Assembly: GCA_036479015.1 (NCBI GenBank)
Contig: JAZGFB010000008.1
Location: 1 to 63,363 of the forward strand
Reading direction: 5' to 3'
Origin: NVTR01 sp036479015
Lineage (GTDB): Bacteria; Pseudomonadota; Alphaproteobacteria; Rhodobacterales; Rhodobacteraceae
Length of the DNA stretch: 63,363 nt
The position numbers and the translations under genes were made by a program. This document shows, in pieces, positions 48,033 to 57,262 of the stretch (position 1 is the stretch's first letter; each line of letters starts with the position of its first letter). The notes under the pieces are model-generated. The model was not told where the DNA came from. It worked only from the letters and a program-made list of their open reading frames with translations, and ran no database searches.

Positions 48033-48206
48033 GGTGCTCTCCTAAGTTATACAACCTACATCAAATTCTAAAATGTGAATATATTGTTAATATCACATAG
48101 GCGCGGGGGGTGAAAATTGCAACGCAGACCCGCCAAAAGACAATTTACTTGAGTTCGGGCGCGCTTTCGGGTTTCACTCTGGCACTGCCCAACAACCGGA
48201 CTGAAA

Positions 48207-48980
48207 ATGACAGACGCCAAAACCCGAAACATCCACTTCACCGCCAGCGATGCCCCGGCCGCGCAGCAGGCTTTGGCTGATCTAAGCACGCGTTATGGTC
48301 AGGTGGAACTGGACGCAGCCGACGTGATCGTGGCCCTTGGCGGCGATGGTTTCATGCTGCAAACCCTGCACAGAACCCAGCATCTAAAGACCCCGACCTA
48401 TGGCATAAACTGCGGCACGATCGGATTTTTGCTGAATGAATTCAACGACAAAAACCTGCCTGATCGCCTGTCCCAAGCCCAGGAAGAACTGATAAACCCG
48501 CTGCAAATGACCGCCCAGGATTGTGACGGCGTTACCCACACCGCGCTGGCGCTGAACGAAGTCTCGCTGCTGCGCGCTGGGCCACAGGCGGCGAAATTGC
48601 GCATATCGGTGGATGGCAAGGTGCGCATGGATGAACTGATTTGTGATGGTGCGCTGGTGTGTACGCCCGCCGGGTCCACCGCCTATAACTATTCCGCTGA
48701 CGGCCCGATATTGCCGATTGGGTCGGACGTTCTGGCCCTAACCGCCATCGCCCCGTTTCGCCCCCGCCGCTGGCGCGGCGCGCTGCTGCCGCAATCAGCG
48801 AAGGTGCGGTTTGATGTGCTGCAGGCCGAAAAGCGCCCGGTCATGGCCGACGCCGACAGCCGACCGGTGCATAACGTGAAATGGGTGGAAATCAGCGTCA
48901 ACAACGACGTCGTGCACCGCATCCTGTTTGACCCCGGCCAGGGCCTGCAGGAACGCATGATGCGCGAACAGTTTGTTTAG
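48207..48980 (+). CDS. nadK: NAD kinase
   Basis: A 257-residue kinase that phosphorylates NAD to NADP. Diagnostic motifs: VALGGDGFMLQTLHR (GGDG, about 46), YGINCGTIGFLLNEF (about 66), ALNEVSLLR near 112 and CTPAGSTAYNYSADGPI near 152. It is shorter than E. coli NadK, as usual in alphaproteobacteria. NADPH supply is relevant to Ccr, which consumes it, but the genes are not linked. Start ATG 48207 matches the family MTDAKTRNIHFTAS. Confidence 0.95.
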   Translation: MTDAKTRNIHFTASDAPAAQQALADLSTRYGQVELDAADVIVALGGDGFMLQTLHRTQHLKTPTYGINCGTIGFLLNEFNDKNLPDRLSQAQEELINPLQMTAQDCDGVTHTALALNEVSLLRAGPQAAKLRISVDGKVRMDELICDGALVCTPAGSTAYNYSADGPILPIGSDVLALTAIAPFRPRRWRGALLPQSAKVRFDVLQAEKRPVMADADSRPVHNVKWVEISVNNDVVHRILFDPGQGLQERMMREQFV

Positions 48981-49083
48981 GGGCGGGGCAAACTAAAGAC
49001 TTTTGCTACAAGCCCGCGCGCCGCCCAAGCGAGTATTGACTGAGATGTGGTTCTAGAGGGTGAACCTAGGTATGTTGCTCAAA

Positions 49084-49117
49084 ACAGCAAGCTAATATAT
49101 ACAGCAAGCTAATATAT
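49084..49117. repeat. Perfect 17-bp tandem duplication upstream of the HNH gene
   Basis: ACAGCAAGCTAATATAT is repeated exactly at 49084-49100 and 49101-49117, in a strongly AT-rich stretch 36 bp before the HNH start. It may be a regulatory duplication or a scar of the insertion that brought the gene. Confidence 0.8.
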
Positions 49118-49153
49118 TTAGTCACGATATTTTTTTAATTATTAGGTATTCTC

Positions 49154-49990
49154 ATGTCAGCCAGTAGAACAACCATCAAGCAACTTTTCGGCTTTTCATA
49201 CAATGAGTGTGCCCATCCCGACTGTCCACAAGCGCTGATTGAGATTGACAAACTTTCTGGCAAGAGCGCCAATTATGCAAAAATTGCACATATTCACGGA
49301 CAAAAACCTGGTGCTGAGAGATTTTTGCAGAAGGTGTATGACGACGAGCTTTTGCTACATGGCTTTGACAACCTTCTCCTTCTTTGTGGAAAACATCATG
49401 ATCAGATCGATCAACCCGGAGCAGAGGAATTCTACACCGCAGACTTGGTACGCGAATGGAAATCCAACCATATGCTGAAAGCAGCTGCCGAGGTTGATCG
49501 TGAATGGGTATTTGGTGGTCAGACAATCAACTTTGGCCATGAGGGTCAGAACGTCAGCCTGAGTTATTGGATTACAAATACGGGAGAATTGAGATTTCAC
49601 TCTCAGGAGCAACTGGTTCAAACTAGCGCTGCCTTTGACATGTCTTACTTGTTTAGACAACTTGGTACCCTATTCAGCCTCTTTGAGCAGATCACTGGTG
49701 AGCCTGACGACCCATCTAACCAGTCGGTCAATGATAGCTACATCCGCGAGTTGAAAAAGCAGGCTGAAGGTATGAAGAGGGGGATTTCAGGAAGCGGGCC
49801 GAGGGACGGTTATGAGAGTGCGTTGCACCGAATATATGAGAACCTCAACAAGTGCCCTGACATCACGCTTGAAGAGTTAGCTGAGGTAGGTACGGAAAAA
49901 CAGGCTATGAAAACGACGCTTATCGTGGGCGAGGTTACACCTGAGCGGATCGCAGAAGCGATAGAGAGTGCCAAGAAAGACGCAAAATGA
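49154..49990 (+). CDS. HNH-type zinc nuclease-like protein, isolated and AT-rich
   Basis: A 278-residue protein. Residues 19-100 form a treble-clef HNH module: C19-X4-C24 (NECAHPDC), AHIHG with H46 and H48, then LLLLCGKHHDQID with C78 and H81/H82. These are good zinc and catalytic ligands. The remaining 170 residues are unfamiliar: a beta-like QTINFGHEGQNVSLSYW segment, then helical charged regions. Similar N-terminal domains occur in stand-alone HNH endonucleases and in some defence-linked proteins, but no partner gene is present. AT content and codon use differ clearly from nadK and prpE, so it looks recently acquired. Nuclease activity is likely; the biological role is unknown. Confidence 0.72.
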   Translation: MSASRTTIKQLFGFSYNECAHPDCPQALIEIDKLSGKSANYAKIAHIHGQKPGAERFLQKVYDDELLLHGFDNLLLLCGKHHDQIDQPGAEEFYTADLVREWKSNHMLKAAAEVDREWVFGGQTINFGHEGQNVSLSYWITNTGELRFHSQEQLVQTSAAFDMSYLFRQLGTLFSLFEQITGEPDDPSNQSVNDSYIRELKKQAEGMKRGISGSGPRDGYESALHRIYENLNKCPDITLEELAEVGTEKQAMKTTLIVGEVTPERIAEAIESAKKDAK

Positions 49991-50041
49991 AAAACCTAAT
50001 GACTGTCTGTTTCCGGCTCAAACCAAACCTTCCAAACCCCT

Positions 50042-51934
50042 TTACCCCATCGGATACCCCACCCCCCGCAACGCCACGCCAATCTCCGCCAATATCGCCG
50101 GATCATCAATCGTGGCGGGCATCTTGTAATCGCGCCCATCGGCAATGCTTGCCATGGTCCCGCGCAAAATCTTGCCCGACCGCGTCTTGGGCAGCCGGTC
50201 CACCACCACTGCCAGCTTGAACGCTGCCACCGGGCCAATTTTACTGCGCACCAGTTTTACCACTTCAGCTGCAATATCGCTGTGATCGCGTGCGCAACCC
50301 GCGTTCAGGCACAAAAAACCCAGTGGCAACTGCCCCTTCAGAGCATCTGCCACCCCGATCACGGCGCATTCGGCCACGTCCGGGTGGCTGGCCAGCACTT
50401 CCTCCATCCCACCTGTCGACAGGCGGTGCCCGGCGACGTTGATCACGTCATCGGTGCGCGCCATGATGTACAGGTATCCGTCATCGTCGATGTAACCGGC
50501 ATCACCGGTTTCGTAATAGCCCGGGAAATGGTCCAGATAACTGCTGTGAAACCGATCCCCGGCATTCCACAGGGTTGGCAATGTGCCCGGCGGCAGCGGC
50601 AGCTTGATGACAATCGCGCCCATGGTCCCGGCGGCAACCGGGTGCCCGGCCTCATCCAGCACCTGCACGTCATAGCCCGGCATCGCCACCGAGGGTGATC
50701 CAACCTTAACCGGCAGCGCCCCCAGACCCACAGGGTTGGCAGCAATGGCCCAGCCGGTCTCGGTCTGCCACCAATGGTCGATCACTGGCACGCCCATTTT
50801 GTCCTGGGCCCAGAGTATGGTGTCAGGGTCAGCCCGTTCGCCCGCTAAAAACAACGTGTCCAGCGATGACAGATCATATTTGCCCAGCAGTTCCCCCGCC
50901 GGGTCTTCGCGTTTGATGGCGCGAAATGCCGTTGGTGCCGTAAACAGCGCGCGGATTTTGTATTCCTCAATCATCCGCCAGAATGTACCGGCGTCGGGCG
51001 TGCCTACTGGCTTGCCCTCAAACAACACCGATGTGTTGCCGTGGATCAGCGGTGCGTAACAGATATAGCTGTGCCCCACGACCCAACCCACATCAGAGGC
51101 CGCCCAGAACACATCACCCGGATCCATGCCGTAGATTGCTTTCATGGTCCAGTTCAGCGCCACCAGATGGCCACCGGTGTGGCGGATCACGCCCTTGGGT
51201 TGGCCCGTGGTGCCGGATGTGTGGATGATATAGGCCGGGTGGTTCCCCTCCACCGGTACGCAAGCGGCAGGGGTCACGCCGTCCTGCACCATGTCCCAGT
51301 CAAAATCGCGCCCGTCAATAAGCTCAGCACGCTGTTGTTCCCGTTGGAAAATAACGCAAAACTCTGGCTTATGCGTCGCCAGTTCAATGGCCTGATCCAG
51401 CAGCGGTTTGTAAGAAACCACGCGCCCCGGCTCAATGCCACAGGACGCGGCGATAATTGCCTTTGGGGTGGTGTCATCGATGCGCACTGCCAGCTCATTT
51501 GCGGCGAACCCGCCAAACACCACGGCGTGCACTGCCCCGATGCGCGCGCAGGCCAGCATGGCGATAAACGCCTCGGGGACCATCGGCATATAGATCACCA
51601 CCCGGTCGCCCTTGGTGATGCCTTTGGCCTGTAATGCGCCCGCCAAATTGGCAACCCGATCCTGCAACTGGGCAAAGCTGATCCGGGCTTTGGTACCTGT
51701 CACCGGGCTGTCATAGATGAACGCCAGCTGATCGCCGCGCCCGGCCAAAACATGGCGGTCCACCGCATTGTAGCAGGTGTTGACCATGCCATCGGCAAAC
51801 CATTCATACAGCGGCGCGTTTTCGTCGAACAGCGCTTTGCTGGGGGCAACATCCCAGTCAATGGCGTCGGCGGCGCGCATCCAAAACGCTTCGGGGTTGG
51901 ATTTCCAAGCTGCGTATTCATCTGCATATGCCAT
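50042..51934 (-). CDS. prpE: Propionyl-CoA synthetase
   Basis: A 630-residue acyl-adenylate-forming enzyme activating propionate (and perhaps acetate) to the CoA thioester. N-terminal Acs cap at about 3-60, core motif A3 YIIHTSGTTGQPKGVIR near 237, A5-type DHWWQTETGWAIAANP near 385, A8-type YYETGDAGYIDDDGYLYIMARTDDVINVAGHRLST near 475, and the catalytic Lys in LPKTRSGKILRG near 592. The sequence fits PrpE better than AcsA (start MAYADEYAAWKSNPEAFW). It connects propionate with the ethylmalonyl-CoA pathway genes elsewhere in the window. The 3' end lies only 52 bp from the HNH gene. Confidence 0.92.
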   Translation of the reverse strand: MAYADEYAAWKSNPEAFWMRAADAIDWDVAPSKALFDENAPLYEWFADGMVNTCYNAVDRHVLAGRGDQLAFIYDSPVTGTKARISFAQLQDRVANLAGALQAKGITKGDRVVIYMPMVPEAFIAMLACARIGAVHAVVFGGFAANELAVRIDDTTPKAIIAASCGIEPGRVVSYKPLLDQAIELATHKPEFCVIFQREQQRAELIDGRDFDWDMVQDGVTPAACVPVEGNHPAYIIHTSGTTGQPKGVIRHTGGHLVALNWTMKAIYGMDPGDVFWAASDVGWVVGHSYICYAPLIHGNTSVLFEGKPVGTPDAGTFWRMIEEYKIRALFTAPTAFRAIKREDPAGELLGKYDLSSLDTLFLAGERADPDTILWAQDKMGVPVIDHWWQTETGWAIAANPVGLGALPVKVGSPSVAMPGYDVQVLDEAGHPVAAGTMGAIVIKLPLPPGTLPTLWNAGDRFHSSYLDHFPGYYETGDAGYIDDDGYLYIMARTDDVINVAGHRLSTGGMEEVLASHPDVAECAVIGVADALKGQLPLGFLCLNAGCARDHSDIAAEVVKLVRSKIGPVAAFKLAVVVDRLPKTRSGKILRGTMASIADGRDYKMPATIDDPAILAEIGVALRGVGYPMG

Positions 51935-52129
51935 GGCTTGCCTTTCGCTTAGCTGAAATCAGCTTACGGACGCTCCCAGGGTCCGGCAAGGCTTGGGCAC
52001 TGCAAAAGCGTCGCATTCTTCGCCAATACTGGTGGTAAATGGCCGATAATATCCTGGTATATTTGCAGGCTTGAAACAGACCGCCGGGTATGAAACTGAC
52101 GGGCACAACGACACCAGACAGGCAATGCA

Positions 52130-53278
52130 ATGACCCCCGGACAAGATACAGCCCCTGATCACCAACCGCAGATTTTTGGCCTGTCGGGGGCGCTTGATCT
52201 GGCCGTGATCGTGCCGACATTCAATGAAATCGACAATATCGAACCGATGATCAGCGCATTGATTGACGTGCTGACGCCGCTGAATTTCGAAATAATATTT
52301 GTCGATGACAACAGCCCGGATGGCACCGCTGACCGGGTGCGCGCCCTGGCTGGGCGTTACCCGCAGGTGCGGTGCCTACAACGGGTTGGGCGGCGCGGGC
52401 TGTCCAGTGCTGTTATCGAAGGTTTTCTTGCGACATCAGCCCCCTACGCCGTTGTTATTGACGGTGACTTTCAACATGACGAAACCCGCCTGCCACAAAT
52501 GTTAGAATACCTGATCGGCCAGGGTTTGGATCTGGTTGTTGGCACCCGCTATGGCCAGGGCGGCGGCACTGGCAACTGGTCCGAGCAGCGGCGCAAAATG
52601 TCTGAGCGGGCAACAGGCATCGCCAAACGCCTGACCGGCGTCACCCTAAGCGACCCGATGAGCGGGTTTTTCATGATGCGCACCGACCAGTTTCGCGTGC
52701 GCGTCGCTGATCTGACGGGGGTGGGCTATAAAATACTGCTGGATATTCTGTCAGCCCGCGGGCCCAAACTTAGTATCGCGGAAATACCCTATCAATTTCG
52801 CAACCGGCAGGCGGGCGAAAGCAAGCTGGACAACAAAGTCATTCTTGAATTTGTTGAACTGCTGATCGCGCGCACTGTTGGCCGAATTTTGCCGACAAAA
52901 TTCATCATGTTTTCCATGGTCGGTGCCTTGGGTGTTCTGGTGCATCTGGCGGTGTTGTCGTCCCTATTTGGCAGCGGGGCCTTAAGCTTTGTGACTGCCC
53001 AAGCGATGGCAACACTGGTCGCGATGACGGCCAATTTCTTTGTGAACAACTTTTTCACCTATTTCGACCGACAGCTTAAGGGCTGGGGCCTTTTGTCGGG
53101 TTGGCTGTCATTTTCTGCGGCATCTGCTGTTGGGGCGCTGGCAAATATCGGGCTGTCGGCCTATCTTTTTGAAAATCTTGGGGTTGCTTGGCTGGGGGCT
53201 GCATTGGTTGGTATAATTGTCGGGGCAACTTGGAATTATGCGATCACCGCCCTGTTCACCTGGCGTCCGACGGCATAA
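52130..53278 (+). CDS. Polyprenol-phosphate mannosyltransferase fused to GtrA
   Basis: A 382-residue protein with two parts. Residues about 20-245 form a GT2 domain of the DPM1 type: DLAVIVPTFNEIDNIEPMISAL, IFVDDNSPDGTADRVRAL, and VVIDGDFQHDETRLP. Residues about 260-378 form a GtrA domain with four membrane helices. Such fusions make a polyprenyl-phosphate-linked sugar, probably mannose, and move it across the membrane for glycans or proteins. The neighbouring manC gene supplies GDP-mannose, supporting mannose as the sugar. The start is ATG 52130. Confidence 0.9.
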   Translation: MTPGQDTAPDHQPQIFGLSGALDLAVIVPTFNEIDNIEPMISALIDVLTPLNFEIIFVDDNSPDGTADRVRALAGRYPQVRCLQRVGRRGLSSAVIEGFLATSAPYAVVIDGDFQHDETRLPQMLEYLIGQGLDLVVGTRYGQGGGTGNWSEQRRKMSERATGIAKRLTGVTLSDPMSGFFMMRTDQFRVRVADLTGVGYKILLDILSARGPKLSIAEIPYQFRNRQAGESKLDNKVILEFVELLIARTVGRILPTKFIMFSMVGALGVLVHLAVLSSLFGSGALSFVTAQAMATLVAMTANFFVNNFFTYFDRQLKGWGLLSGWLSFSAASAVGALANIGLSAYLFENLGVAWLGAALVGIIVGATWNYAITALFTWRPTA

Positions 53279-53396
53279 CAGTGCCATTATCCTGTGCAAT
53301 TCTGTTAAAAGTTGACACAAAATAACCAATTTGACGGGCTAAATTTTGGGCAGCCGAACACCGCAAGATTTATTTAACTCATTTCAGGGGCGTAAA

Positions 53397-54815
53397 ATGA
53401 CACTCATACATCCGGTAATCCTATGTGGCGGATCAGGCACCCGTTTATGGCCCAGCTCGCGCAAGGCGTTCCCGAAGCAGTTTTCATCACTGGTCGGTGA
53501 CCACAGCCTGTATCAGCAAACCCTGAAACGCCTGTCAGGCAAGCTGTTTGATAAGCCCATCGTGCTGACACATACTGATTTTCGCTTTGTCGCCCGCGAA
53601 CAGGCCGAAGCCATCGGGTTGATGGATGCAGCAATTGTGTTGGAACCCATCGCGCGCGACACAGCCCCGGCCATTTTAACCGCTGCGCTGATGAAAAAAG
53701 ACAGCCCTGATGACCTGATGCTTATCGCGCCCTCAGATCACCTGATAGAACGCCCGGATGAATTTATTGCCGCCGTTGAAACCGGGATCACGGCGGCGAA
53801 TGCCGGCAATCTTGTGACCTTTGGCATCACACCAAAAAGCCCTGAAACCGGCTATGGCTATCTGGAATTACCCGCGGCCCCCACCCCCGGCCAGGCATCC
53901 AAACTTGTCCGCTTTGTCGAAAAGCCAGATGCCGATACAGCCAGCGAAATGCTGAAATCCGGGCGCCATTTATGGAACGGCGGTATATTTCTGTTCCGGG
54001 TTGGCGACATATTGGCGGCATTTCACGAACATGCGGCTGATATGGTCGGGCCCTGTCAGGATGCATTGGACAATTGTGGCCAGGATCTTGGGTTTTTACG
54101 GCTTGATGAAGCTGCCTATGGCAGCGTGCGGGCCCAATCAATTGACTATGCGGTCATGGAAAAATCCCAGGCAATATCTGTTGTTCCCATATCTGCCGGT
54201 TGGTCTGATCTTGGCAGCTGGGCGTCATTGCACGCGGCCCTTGTCACTTCGGGTGATGGCGTGCTGACCGAGGGCGATGTCACTGCGATTGACTGTGAAA
54301 ATTCTGTCCTACGCTCTGAAGACCCCAATGTTCACCTTGTGGGGCTGGGCGTGAAAGACATTGTCGCCGTCGCCACACGCGACGCGGTGTTGGTGGCCGA
54401 TATCAACAAATCACAGCAGGTCAAACAGGTGGTTGAGGTCCTGCGCGCCAAACAGGCGCCCCAGGCTGATGATCACCCACAGTTTCACCGGCCCTGGGGC
54501 TGGTATGAAACCCTGTGCATCAGTGATCGGTTTCAGGTTAAACGCATCATGGTGCGCCCCGGCGGCATCCTAAGCCTGCAATCGCATGTGCATCGCTCTG
54601 AGCATTGGGTTGTGGTGGCCGGAACCGCCAAAGTGACCGTTGGCGACAAGGTGCAGCTGCTGGGGGAAAATCAATCTGTCTATATCCCGCTGGGCGCTGT
54701 GCACCGCATGGAAAACCCCGGCAAATTGCCGATGTATTTGATTGAGGTGCAGACCGGCGGCTATCTGGGGGAAGACGACATTGAACGCTATGAAGATGTC
54801 TACGATCGCAGCTAA
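53397..54815 (+). CDS. manC: Mannose-1-phosphate guanylyltransferase / mannose-6-phosphate isomerase
   Basis: A 472-residue bifunctional type II PMI-GMP. The nucleotidyl domain begins VILCGGSGTRLWPSSRKAFPKQF (residues 7-29) and has APSDHLIE near 107 and FVEKPDADTA near 171. The C-terminal cupin isomerase domain has RPWGWYETLCISDRFQVKRIMVRPGG near 366 and LQSHVHRSEHWVVVAGTAKV near 396. It makes GDP-mannose for surface polysaccharides. I chose ATG 53397 after AGGGGCG over the 53346 start, which adds unrelated residues. It follows the DPM1-GtrA gene after 118 bp in the same direction. Confidence 0.95.
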   Translation: MTLIHPVILCGGSGTRLWPSSRKAFPKQFSSLVGDHSLYQQTLKRLSGKLFDKPIVLTHTDFRFVAREQAEAIGLMDAAIVLEPIARDTAPAILTAALMKKDSPDDLMLIAPSDHLIERPDEFIAAVETGITAANAGNLVTFGITPKSPETGYGYLELPAAPTPGQASKLVRFVEKPDADTASEMLKSGRHLWNGGIFLFRVGDILAAFHEHAADMVGPCQDALDNCGQDLGFLRLDEAAYGSVRAQSIDYAVMEKSQAISVVPISAGWSDLGSWASLHAALVTSGDGVLTEGDVTAIDCENSVLRSEDPNVHLVGLGVKDIVAVATRDAVLVADINKSQQVKQVVEVLRAKQAPQADDHPQFHRPWGWYETLCISDRFQVKRIMVRPGGILSLQSHVHRSEHWVVVAGTAKVTVGDKVQLLGENQSVYIPLGAVHRMENPGKLPMYLIEVQTGGYLGEDDIERYEDVYDRS

Positions 54816-54819
54816 TTGG

Positions 54820-55056
54820 CTACATCATCACCCGCAGGGCTTTTTTGCATTCACCCGGTGGATCACCATTTTCACCAAATGCCTGTTCGCCGCAGGTTTG
54901 GCACTCCCAGGCTGTAAGTGTGCAACTGGCATTGAGGTCCTGTAACCACAGGCAAGCGGGGCGCTGGGCCATGCGCAGCCGCCAATATTTAACCGCTGCC
55001 ACCCCCAGCAGAGCAGACAGTGCTACAATAGCCAATTGTCCGGTTTCAAACAACAT
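54820..55056 (-). CDS. Small hypothetical protein with CxxC zinc-like tail
   Basis: A 78-residue protein with an N-terminal membrane helix (about 5-22: TGQLAIVALSALLGVAAV) and a Cys-rich tail: C at ASC, ECQTCGEQAF and PPGECKKA. C-X2-C plus a further Cys could bind zinc. The opposite strand holds a frame of similar length, which I consider a shadow because this one has the helix and conserved cysteines. I recall short proteins of this type in Rhodobacterales. Convergent with manC. Confidence 0.6.
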   Translation of the reverse strand: MLFETGQLAIVALSALLGVAAVKYWRLRMAQRPACLWLQDLNASCTLTAWECQTCGEQAFGENGDPPGECKKALRVMM

Positions 55057-55224
55057 CGCCCCCTTTGGTCATGGGGGTTGAAGGGTACAGAAAATTTCTA
55101 AACGCCATGTTACCGCCGCTGCAAAATATCAGGGCAAATTTACCAACTGACAGTGGCTTTTCTTTGACGTAGGGCAGGGTGCACCAAGCCAGGCCTTAAG
55201 TCTGGTTGACGACAACAGCCGTGC

Positions 55225-55253
55225 CTAACGGGTCAGACGTGCCGACCCGTTAG
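55225..55253. terminator. Perfect hairpin downstream of cspA
   Basis: CTAACGGGTC-N9-GACCCGTTAG, 10-bp perfect arms, 13 bp after the cspA stop. On the minus strand no T-run follows (GCACGGC), while on the plus strand ATTTTAC follows, so it is more likely an RNA-stabilising 3' end or bidirectional terminator than a classic one for cspA. Confidence 0.6.
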
Positions 55254-55265
55254 ATTTTACATTCT

Positions 55266-55472
55266 TTATAGCAGCTTCAATTCGCCAGCTGATTCACGGC
55301 CGTCCCGGCCTTCAACCATTTCGAAGCTAATTTTTTGGTCATCCGCCAGTCCGGTCAGGCCAGCCTGCTCGACAGCGGAAATATGTACAAACACATCCTT
55401 GCCGCCATCTTCAGGCTGAATAAAGCCAAACCCTTTTGTAGAATTGAACCATTTCACGGTGCCATTGGCCAT
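55266..55472 (-). CDS. cspA: Cold-shock protein
   Basis: A 68-residue single cold-shock domain, an RNA/ssDNA chaperone. NGTVKWFNSTKGFGFIQPEDGGKDVFVHISAV carries RNP1 (KGFGFI) and RNP2 (DVFVHI). It differs from E. coli CspA at the C-terminus (MVEGRDGRESAGELKLL). The gene has a 214-bp upstream gap, which may contain a long 5' leader typical of cold-shock mRNAs. It is monocistronic and divergent from the ArsC-like gene. Symbol given by family, not orthology. Confidence 0.95.
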   Translation of the reverse strand: MANGTVKWFNSTKGFGFIQPEDGGKDVFVHISAVEQAGLTGLADDQKISFEMVEGRDGRESAGELKLL

Positions 55473-55686
55473 AATCCCGCGTCTCCCTCGTAAGTCCCGC
55501 CCACGAATTGCGACGGTGTGGTGCAGCCAGTTTTTCTAGTGTATCGGCTACCCAATTATGCAAGGGGCCTTGGCAGAAATTCATTGGTTGTCACAGCGTA
55601 ACAGTTGGGCTGAATCGATAAAAAATCAAGGAAAACCTAACGGCACATTGTGACGGGCCATAACCCGCTGATTAGATTGGAAAACA

Positions 55687-56016
55687 ATGAAAATATACGT
55701 CCTAAAAACCTGCGATACCTGCCGAAAGGCCCTAAAAGAAATACGCGAAACCGGTTTGGAACCGCACATTATCGATGTGCGCCACGATGGAATTGCAGTG
55801 TCAGACATCGCACTTTTCCATGAAGTTTTGGGTGATCAACTGATCAACCGGCGCTCTACCACTTGGCGTGGATTATCAGAAACAGAACGCGCCACTGATT
55901 CGGTTGACTTGCTGGCCAGGTTCCCGACACTGATGAAACGCCCGGTCATTTCAGTGGGTGGAAAACTGTACCTGGGCTGGGATGCAGAAACCCGAAACAG
56001 TGTGCTTGCGCCCTAA
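55687..56016 (+). CDS. ArsC/Spx-family thioredoxin-fold protein
   Basis: A 109-residue protein of the ArsC/YffB family. The N-terminus KIYVLKTCDTCRKALKE has the CxxC pair C9/C12, and the conserved LINRRSTTWRGLSETER near residue 56 and RPVISVGGKLYLGWD near 87 complete the fold. Classical arsenate reductases use a CxxxxxR pocket, absent here, so reduction of arsenate is doubtful; the YffB/Spx group is more likely, with an uncertain function. It is followed after 39 bp by an MFS transporter in the same direction. The MFS does not look like an arsenite pump. Confidence 0.88.
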   Translation: MKIYVLKTCDTCRKALKEIRETGLEPHIIDVRHDGIAVSDIALFHEVLGDQLINRRSTTWRGLSETERATDSVDLLARFPTLMKRPVISVGGKLYLGWDAETRNSVLAP

Positions 56017-56055
56017 CTGAACAACGATTTCCCTAAAGTTTTGGAAAGAATACCG

Positions 56056-57201
56056 ATGCAAAGCGCGCAAGAAAAATCAGCTATCCTGTTCACAATGTTG
56101 ATATTTTTCACGCAGCCTGTCCTGTTTGGGACCTGGCTGTCACAGGTGGCACAGGTTCAGGGGGTGTTGAACATAAGCAAAGCGCAGCTGTCGCTTGGCC
56201 TTATCGGTTTGCCCGCCGGGTTGCTGCCGACACTGTTTATCGCCCCCAGGCTGGTTGAAAAACTGGGCCCAAGACAGGCAATGCGCTGGGTGTTCCCGCC
56301 AATGGTATTCTTTGGGGCGCTGCCAGGCTATGCATTTGGAATTACATCATTATTTTTGGCATTGTTCCTGCTTGGGGCCAGTGTTGCAATCGCTGATCTG
56401 GCCCTAAACGTCTATGCCGGACGGGTTGAACAGCAAACCGGCCGTATGATCATGAACCGGGCCCATGGATTCTGGAGCGCGGGCGTTATGATTGGCAGCC
56501 TGATCGGGGTGCAGCTGGTATCTTACGGCATGTCACCACGGCATGTTTTGCTGTTAGTGGCCGGGGCGATGATGCCTGTCCTTATGTTTGTCAGTTGGAA
56601 ATCACCCCATATGCCGCCCCCTGACCGGGGCGAAAATAACCGCTCATCCGGGGCCAGACCGATCCCCAAGGTCTTGGTTCTTATTGCGGTTGCGGTTTTT
56701 GGGGCCACATTAATAGAAGGCACGATGAATGATTGGGCCACCGTCTATATGGTCGAAATCATCAACGTCACCCAAGGGCAGGAAGGCTACGCCGTTGCCG
56801 TTTTCGCCGGCTTTGTCACCCTGGGCCGCTTTGTTGGCGACCGCCTGAATGCGAAATTCGGACCGGTAAGCCTGGCCCGGTTTTGCATTGCTTCGGCGCT
56901 GTTTGGGGTGCTGATCCTGATCTTTAGCAGTGACCGCTCGCTGGCGTATCTGGGGTTTGGCCTGGCGGGGTTTGGGGTTTCAACCATGTTCCCACTGGGC
57001 GTCAGCGCCTGCGCCGCAATTGACAGCACCAATGTGGAACGCAATGTCGCCCTTATGACCTTTGGCGCGCTGCTTGGTTTTCTAATAGCGCCCCCCTTAG
57101 TCGGGTTTTTGTCCGAGGTTACGAACCTGTCCACTGCCTTTGTTATCTTGCTGCCCGGCGCTATCGCCAGCTATATTCTGGCCTGGCATTTACGGGTTTG
57201 A
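56056..57201 (+). CDS. MFS transporter
   Basis: A 381-residue major-facilitator transporter with about twelve helices. The loop between helices 2 and 3 has PRLVEKLGPRQAMRWVFPP near 70, and the central cytoplasmic loop KSPHMPPPDRGENNRSSGARPIPK sits near residue 185. It resembles fucose/sugar-permease-like and YbjJ-type proteins in general form (NRAHGFWSAGVMIGSLIGVQLVS, near 136). Substrate unknown. ATG 56056 follows GGAAAG; a TTG at 56041 is less likely. It may be co-transcribed with the ArsC-like gene upstream and the membrane gene downstream. Confidence 0.88.
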   Translation: MQSAQEKSAILFTMLIFFTQPVLFGTWLSQVAQVQGVLNISKAQLSLGLIGLPAGLLPTLFIAPRLVEKLGPRQAMRWVFPPMVFFGALPGYAFGITSLFLALFLLGASVAIADLALNVYAGRVEQQTGRMIMNRAHGFWSAGVMIGSLIGVQLVSYGMSPRHVLLLVAGAMMPVLMFVSWKSPHMPPPDRGENNRSSGARPIPKVLVLIAVAVFGATLIEGTMNDWATVYMVEIINVTQGQEGYAVAVFAGFVTLGRFVGDRLNAKFGPVSLARFCIASALFGVLILIFSSDRSLAYLGFGLAGFGVSTMFPLGVSACAAIDSTNVERNVALMTFGALLGFLIAPPLVGFLSEVTNLSTAFVILLPGAIASYILAWHLRV

Positions 57202-57262
57202 CGGGGTTGCACGACAGCACCAGATACCCCACATGTTCAACCAGCAACACAATAGGAATAAC

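Noticed and set aside
54845..55081. 78-residue plus-strand frame after manC
   Set aside because: The opposite frame (54820-55056) has a membrane helix and paired cysteines, while this one has no coherent feature.
55687..56016. Arsenic-resistance operon
   Set aside because: The ArsC-like protein lacks the usual arsenate-pocket arrangement, the MFS protein is not an ArsB/Acr3 type, and no ArsR gene is present.
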